The translations under genes and the position numbers were made by a program. Under the pieces are notes generated by a model. The model was not told the origin of the DNA. It searched no databases and worked only from the letters and a program-made list of their open reading frames with translations. From SIRX01 sp965213905 (lineage in GTDB: Bacteria > Actinomycetota > Rubrobacteria > Rubrobacterales > Rubrobacteraceae), in the NCBI GenBank assembly GCA_965213905.1, contig OZ243922.1, positions 1,922,001 through 1,986,000 of the forward strand: 64,000 bases of DNA. Direction: 5' to 3'. Shown piece by piece: positions 61,204-64,000 of this stretch. The stretch's first letter is position 1. Each line of letters begins with the position of its first letter.

Positions 61204-61246
61204 AGGGGTCACCAGGGGTCACCAGGGGTCACCAGGGGTCACCAGG
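61204..61246 (+). repeat. four tandem copies of AGGGGTCACC
   Basis: The 10-base unit AGGGGTCACC occurs four times without a break, followed by AGG. It lies in the 220-base intergenic gap between the FUSC and cardiolipin synthase genes, about 40 bases before the latter. It is a slippage-prone sequence in the likely promoter or leader. Confidence 0.85.
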
Positions 61247-61285
61247 TTCGGCCCGTAAGCTTACGTACGAAGGAACAGGAGGCCC

Positions 61286-62836
61286 GTGGTGAGCAACGAA
61301 GACGGTAGTTCTTCCCCGGGTGCGGCGGCCCGGGTGGAAGACGTCAGGAGTGCCCGATTAGAAAAAGCCCTGGCCCGCACCAGCGACGCCCCGCTGCGCA
61401 AGAACAACCGCCTCGAACTATTGAAAGATGGGGGCCAGACCTTCGACGACTGGCTCACGGCCATAGGCAAAGCAGAGCGTTGGGTCCACCTGGAAAACTA
61501 CATCTTTACCGACGACGAAACCGGACGCCGGTTCTCCGAAGTCCTGTGCGAAAGGGCGGCGGCGGGCGTGAGCGTACGGGTCCTCTACGATTGGTTTGGC
61601 TGCCTGGACGTATCGCGCTCCTTCTGGAAAGCGTTGCGGGAAGCCGGCGTGGACGTTCGGGTAGTCAACCCGCCCACCGTAGGCACGCCTTTGGGCGTAA
61701 TCCGCCGGGATCACCGGAAGCTCGTCGGGGTAGACGGCCTCTACGCCTCGACGGGCGGGGTCTGCATCTCACAAGACTGGCTGGTGAGTGACCCGAATAC
61801 CGGGCTGCCCTATAGAGACACCGCCGTCAGCGTCCGGGGACCCGCGGTGGCCGACATCGAGCGGGCTTTCGCCGGCACCTGGGCCGAGTCCGGTGCCGCG
61901 CTGCCAGAAAGCGAGCGTCTCGACGCAGCGCGGGTAGAGCCCGCCGGGGAGGCGGAGGTGCGGGTGGTCGTCCAGGAGCCGCGCCGGATGCGTACCTTGC
62001 GCCTGCTGGAGTTGCTCACCGCCGGGGTGCAAGAGCGGCTGTGGGTCACCGACGCCTACTTCCTCTCCATGCCAATCCTAACCCAGTCCTTGATGGCGAC
62101 CGCCCGCGACGGGGTAGACGTGCGCGTACTCGTGCCGGCCACCAACGACATACCCTGGATCGGGGCGGTCTCGCGCTCCGGCTACCGGCAATTTCTCGAA
62201 GCCGGCGTCCGGATCTTCGAGTACGCGGGGCCTATGATCCACGCCAAAACCGTCACGGCCGACGGGTGGTGGTCGAAAGTAGGTTCCACGAACCTGAACC
62301 TGAGCAGCCTCGGCGCCAACTGGGAGATAGACCTGGTGGCAGAAGACGTGGATTTCGCAAGAAAGATGGAAGACCTTTTCGAAGAAGACATCGAAAACTC
62401 GCGGGAGGTTCGTCTCGTAGGGCCCGCAAAAAGTGGCCGTCAGCCCAAAGTGCAGGCGGAGGGACAGATCAGTAGCCCCGACCGCAAAGCCCGCAGAGAA
62501 GCCCGTCGAGGGGTCGTGGGGAGCGGTTCGGGGGCATCCGCCACGGCGACCCGGGTAGGTAGCGCCGTGCTCCAAAAAGGTGGCGCCCCCCTGAACACCA
62601 ACGAGCAAGCCATAGCCGCCACCGCAAGCGCCGCCCTACTCGGAGCGGGAATCATAGGAGCACGCTTTCCTCGGCTAATAGCTTGGCCGCTGGCGACCAT
62701 CAGCGGTTTCTTCGGCGCCATAGGAATGCTGCGGGCCGCCCGTTCGGCGCTATCTGACCGTTCCCCGGAACTTTCCCCCGAACGCCCCGACTCCGTTTCC
62801 GGTGAAGCCCCCCGCAACCCTGAAAACGGTCCTTGA
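61286..62836 (+). CDS. phospholipase D family cardiolipin synthase-like protein
   Basis: A 516-residue protein with two HKD motifs, HRKLVGVD (near residue 145) and HAKTVTAD (near residue 320), plus WVTDAYFLSM. These are typical of bacterial cardiolipin synthases. Unlike many relatives it lacks N-terminal helices and instead has a C-terminal hydrophobic segment (AATASAALLGAGIIGARFPRLIAWPLATISGFFGAIGML). The GTG start has an AGGAACAGGAGG SD. Confidence 0.85.
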   Translation: MVSNEDGSSSPGAAARVEDVRSARLEKALARTSDAPLRKNNRLELLKDGGQTFDDWLTAIGKAERWVHLENYIFTDDETGRRFSEVLCERAAAGVSVRVLYDWFGCLDVSRSFWKALREAGVDVRVVNPPTVGTPLGVIRRDHRKLVGVDGLYASTGGVCISQDWLVSDPNTGLPYRDTAVSVRGPAVADIERAFAGTWAESGAALPESERLDAARVEPAGEAEVRVVVQEPRRMRTLRLLELLTAGVQERLWVTDAYFLSMPILTQSLMATARDGVDVRVLVPATNDIPWIGAVSRSGYRQFLEAGVRIFEYAGPMIHAKTVTADGWWSKVGSTNLNLSSLGANWEIDLVAEDVDFARKMEDLFEEDIENSREVRLVGPAKSGRQPKVQAEGQISSPDRKARREARRGVVGSGSGASATATRVGSAVLQKGGAPLNTNEQAIAATASAALLGAGIIGARFPRLIAWPLATISGFFGAIGMLRAARSALSDRSPELSPERPDSVSGEAPRNPENGP

Positions 62837-62967
62837 AAGGTCAAAACAGCGCCGAACAGGCTGCGTATGTCCAATGCCCATGTGCCGCTGATGGACTGTA
62901 TCAGACGGCGGAAAGTCTTCTCTATAACTTCGTGATCTCTGTAGGATAGAATATCCTGGCACACACC

Positions 62968-63040
62968 GGGGCCGTAGCTCAGTTGGGAGAGCGCCGCCTT
63001 TGCACGGCGGAGGTCAGGGGTTCGAATCCCCTCGGCTCCA
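62968..63040 (+). tRNA. tRNA-Ala (anticodon TGC)
   Basis: The 73 bases make a full cloverleaf. The acceptor stem is GGGGCCG/CGGCTCC, the D-arm GCTC/GAGC, the anticodon stem CCGCC/GGCGG with loop TTTGCAC (anticodon TGC), and the T-arm AGGGG/CCCCT with TTCGAAT. The CCA end is not encoded. A TAGAAT box lies at 62947-62952. Confidence 0.96.
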
Positions 63041-63041
63041 C

Positions 63042-64000
63042 TTACCGGTTTTTGTAGGGGTCGTGGCTTGAGTACATTTCTACGGTTCTTGCGAAGTAGT
63101 CTTTCTCTTGTTCGATGTACTGTCCGATGGCACGGCGGAAAGCCGGGTGTTGGATGTGGTGGGCGCTGTAGGTGAGAGTCGGTAGGAAACCTCGGGCCAG
63201 CTTGTGCTCCCCCTGGGCGCCGGCTTCGAAGAGGTTTAGGCGGCGTTCTATGGCGAACTCTATTGCCTGGTAGTAGCAGAGCTCGAAGTGGAGGTTGCGC
63301 CGCGTCTCCGAGGCGCCCCAGTAGCGACCGAAAAGCGTCTGATTTTTGAAGAAGTTGAGCGCGCCCGCTATCGGACGTCCCGTCCGTTCGTCGTGCGCCA
63401 GTACGAGCAGGATCCGGTCGCCCATCGTCCGGAAGACCTCCTCGAAGAACGATTCGGTTAGGTACGGCATGCCCCATTTCCGGTCCAGGGTGCCGACGTA
63501 GAAGCGGTACATCGTGGCCGCCAGTTCGGGGGAAAGTGAGTTGCCTGTGAGGTGTTTGATCTCTAAATTTTCCTCTGCCAACTGGCGGCGCTCGCGGGAG
63601 ATTTGACGTCGCCGCTTGCTTTCTAGCGCCCCCAGGTAATCCGAAAAGGCTTCGTAGCCCCGGTCGTGCCAGTGGAACTGCAACGAGTGACGAACCTCGA
63701 AACCACGCCCCGTGAAATCTTCCAGCTCATTCTCGGGTACGAAGAGCGCGTGCAGGGAGCTGGCGCGGTACTCGCCAACCATCTCCCCGGCCGCGTCGAG
63801 AAGGGCGCGCACTATCTCCGCGCGGCGGCTGCCAAACCCGGGGTTTAGCAGCAGCTTCGGGCCGGTCGCGGGCGTGAAAGGAACCGCCGAGACCAACTTG
63901 GGGTAGTAAGAGAGCCCGTGCTCGCGGTAGGCGTTCGCCCACTCCCAATCGAATATGTACTCGCCGTAACTGTCCGTCTTGACGTACAGTGGCAGCGCCC
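63042..64000 (-). CDS. COG3146-family acyltransferase-like protein (partial)
   Basis: The frame is open to the window end, so the start is missing; at least 319 residues are present. It reads YGEYIFDWEWANAYREHGLSYYPKLVSAVPFTPATGPKLL, then SFSDYLGALESKRRRQISRERR-type sequence, HDERTGRPIAGALNFF and NLFEAGAQGEHKLARGF. These match GNAT-fold COG3146 proteins, related to FemAB ligases. Function unknown. The stop lies one base after tRNA-Ala on the other strand. Confidence 0.82.
   Translation of the reverse strand, partial: ALPLYVKTDSYGEYIFDWEWANAYREHGLSYYPKLVSAVPFTPATGPKLLLNPGFGSRRAEIVRALLDAAGEMVGEYRASSLHALFVPENELEDFTGRGFEVRHSLQFHWHDRGYEAFSDYLGALESKRRRQISRERRQLAEENLEIKHLTGNSLSPELAATMYRFYVGTLDRKWGMPYLTESFFEEVFRTMGDRILLVLAHDERTGRPIAGALNFFKNQTLFGRYWGASETRRNLHFELCYYQAIEFAIERRLNLFEAGAQGEHKLARGFLPTLTYSAHHIQHPAFRRAIGQYIEQEKDYFARTVEMYSSHDPYKNR

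Noticed and set aside
61204..61246. CRISPR array
   Set aside because: The units are only 10 bases and have no spacers; no cas genes are in the window.

Overview
The window looks like a chromosomal segment of a high-GC, Gram-positive actinobacterium, most probably a Rubrobacter-like member of the Rubrobacteria. This is an inference. It rests on base composition, frequent GTG and TTG starts, several promoters placed for leaderless mRNAs, an acyl-CoA carboxylase cluster with a small extra subunit, and trehalose genes arranged like the parts of mycobacterial OtsB1. No 16S gene is present to confirm it.

Region 1 (1-16110) is a sugar-alcohol uptake and disaccharide block on the + strand. It begins inside a mannitol PTS permease with two IIB domains. 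Then come the PRD activator mtlR, the IIA gene mtlF, mtlD, HPr, Enzyme I, pyruvate phosphate dikinase (which can remake the PEP the PTS uses), an FGGY kinase, and a HAD phosphoglucomutase / trehalose-6-phosphatase / GH65 trio. Region 2 (16240-24669) is a second PTS operon of the glucitol type. It starts at a strong promoter buried in a 12-bp inverted repeat and runs gutM, IIC, IIBC, IIA, a COG4091 oxidoreductase, a SorC-type regulator, E1-alpha, E1-beta and E2 of a 2-oxoacid or acetoin dehydrogenase, and a zinc-ribbon protein.

Region 3 (24672-29836, - strand) holds a three-subunit proton-translocating transhydrogenase and a small-protein group: DUF305, DUF3105, a membrane protein and a thioredoxin-like [2Fe-2S] protein. 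A Fur-like palindrome separates the last gene from a + strand polyphosphate cluster of ppk1, CYTH-CHAD and sixA. Region 4 (34339-40778) is mixed: a 2H phosphoesterase, a methyltransferase, a release-factor-like protein, two small unknowns, an M15 peptidase, an ArsR repressor with an adjacent palindrome, and an aldehyde dehydrogenase.

Region 5 (40899-46759) has an NSS transporter with its 38-residue partner, then a complete proline pathway (putP, proline dehydrogenase, glutamate-semialdehyde dehydrogenase). A small accessory island follows (46793-48855): DUF433, a truncated DUF5615 toxin, an AT-rich DUF5677-like gene, a degraded second copy of the pruA 3' end, and vapBC. Region 6 (48931-52539) is an acyl-CoA carboxylase operon. 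Region 7 (52583-64000) carries a bifunctional nuclease, tRNA-Ile(GAT), DUF309 and FmdB proteins, a urease operon ureABCFGD without ureE, a decayed AI-2E-type transporter, a FUSC protein, a cardiolipin synthase, tRNA-Ala(TGC) and the end of a COG3146 acyltransferase-like gene.
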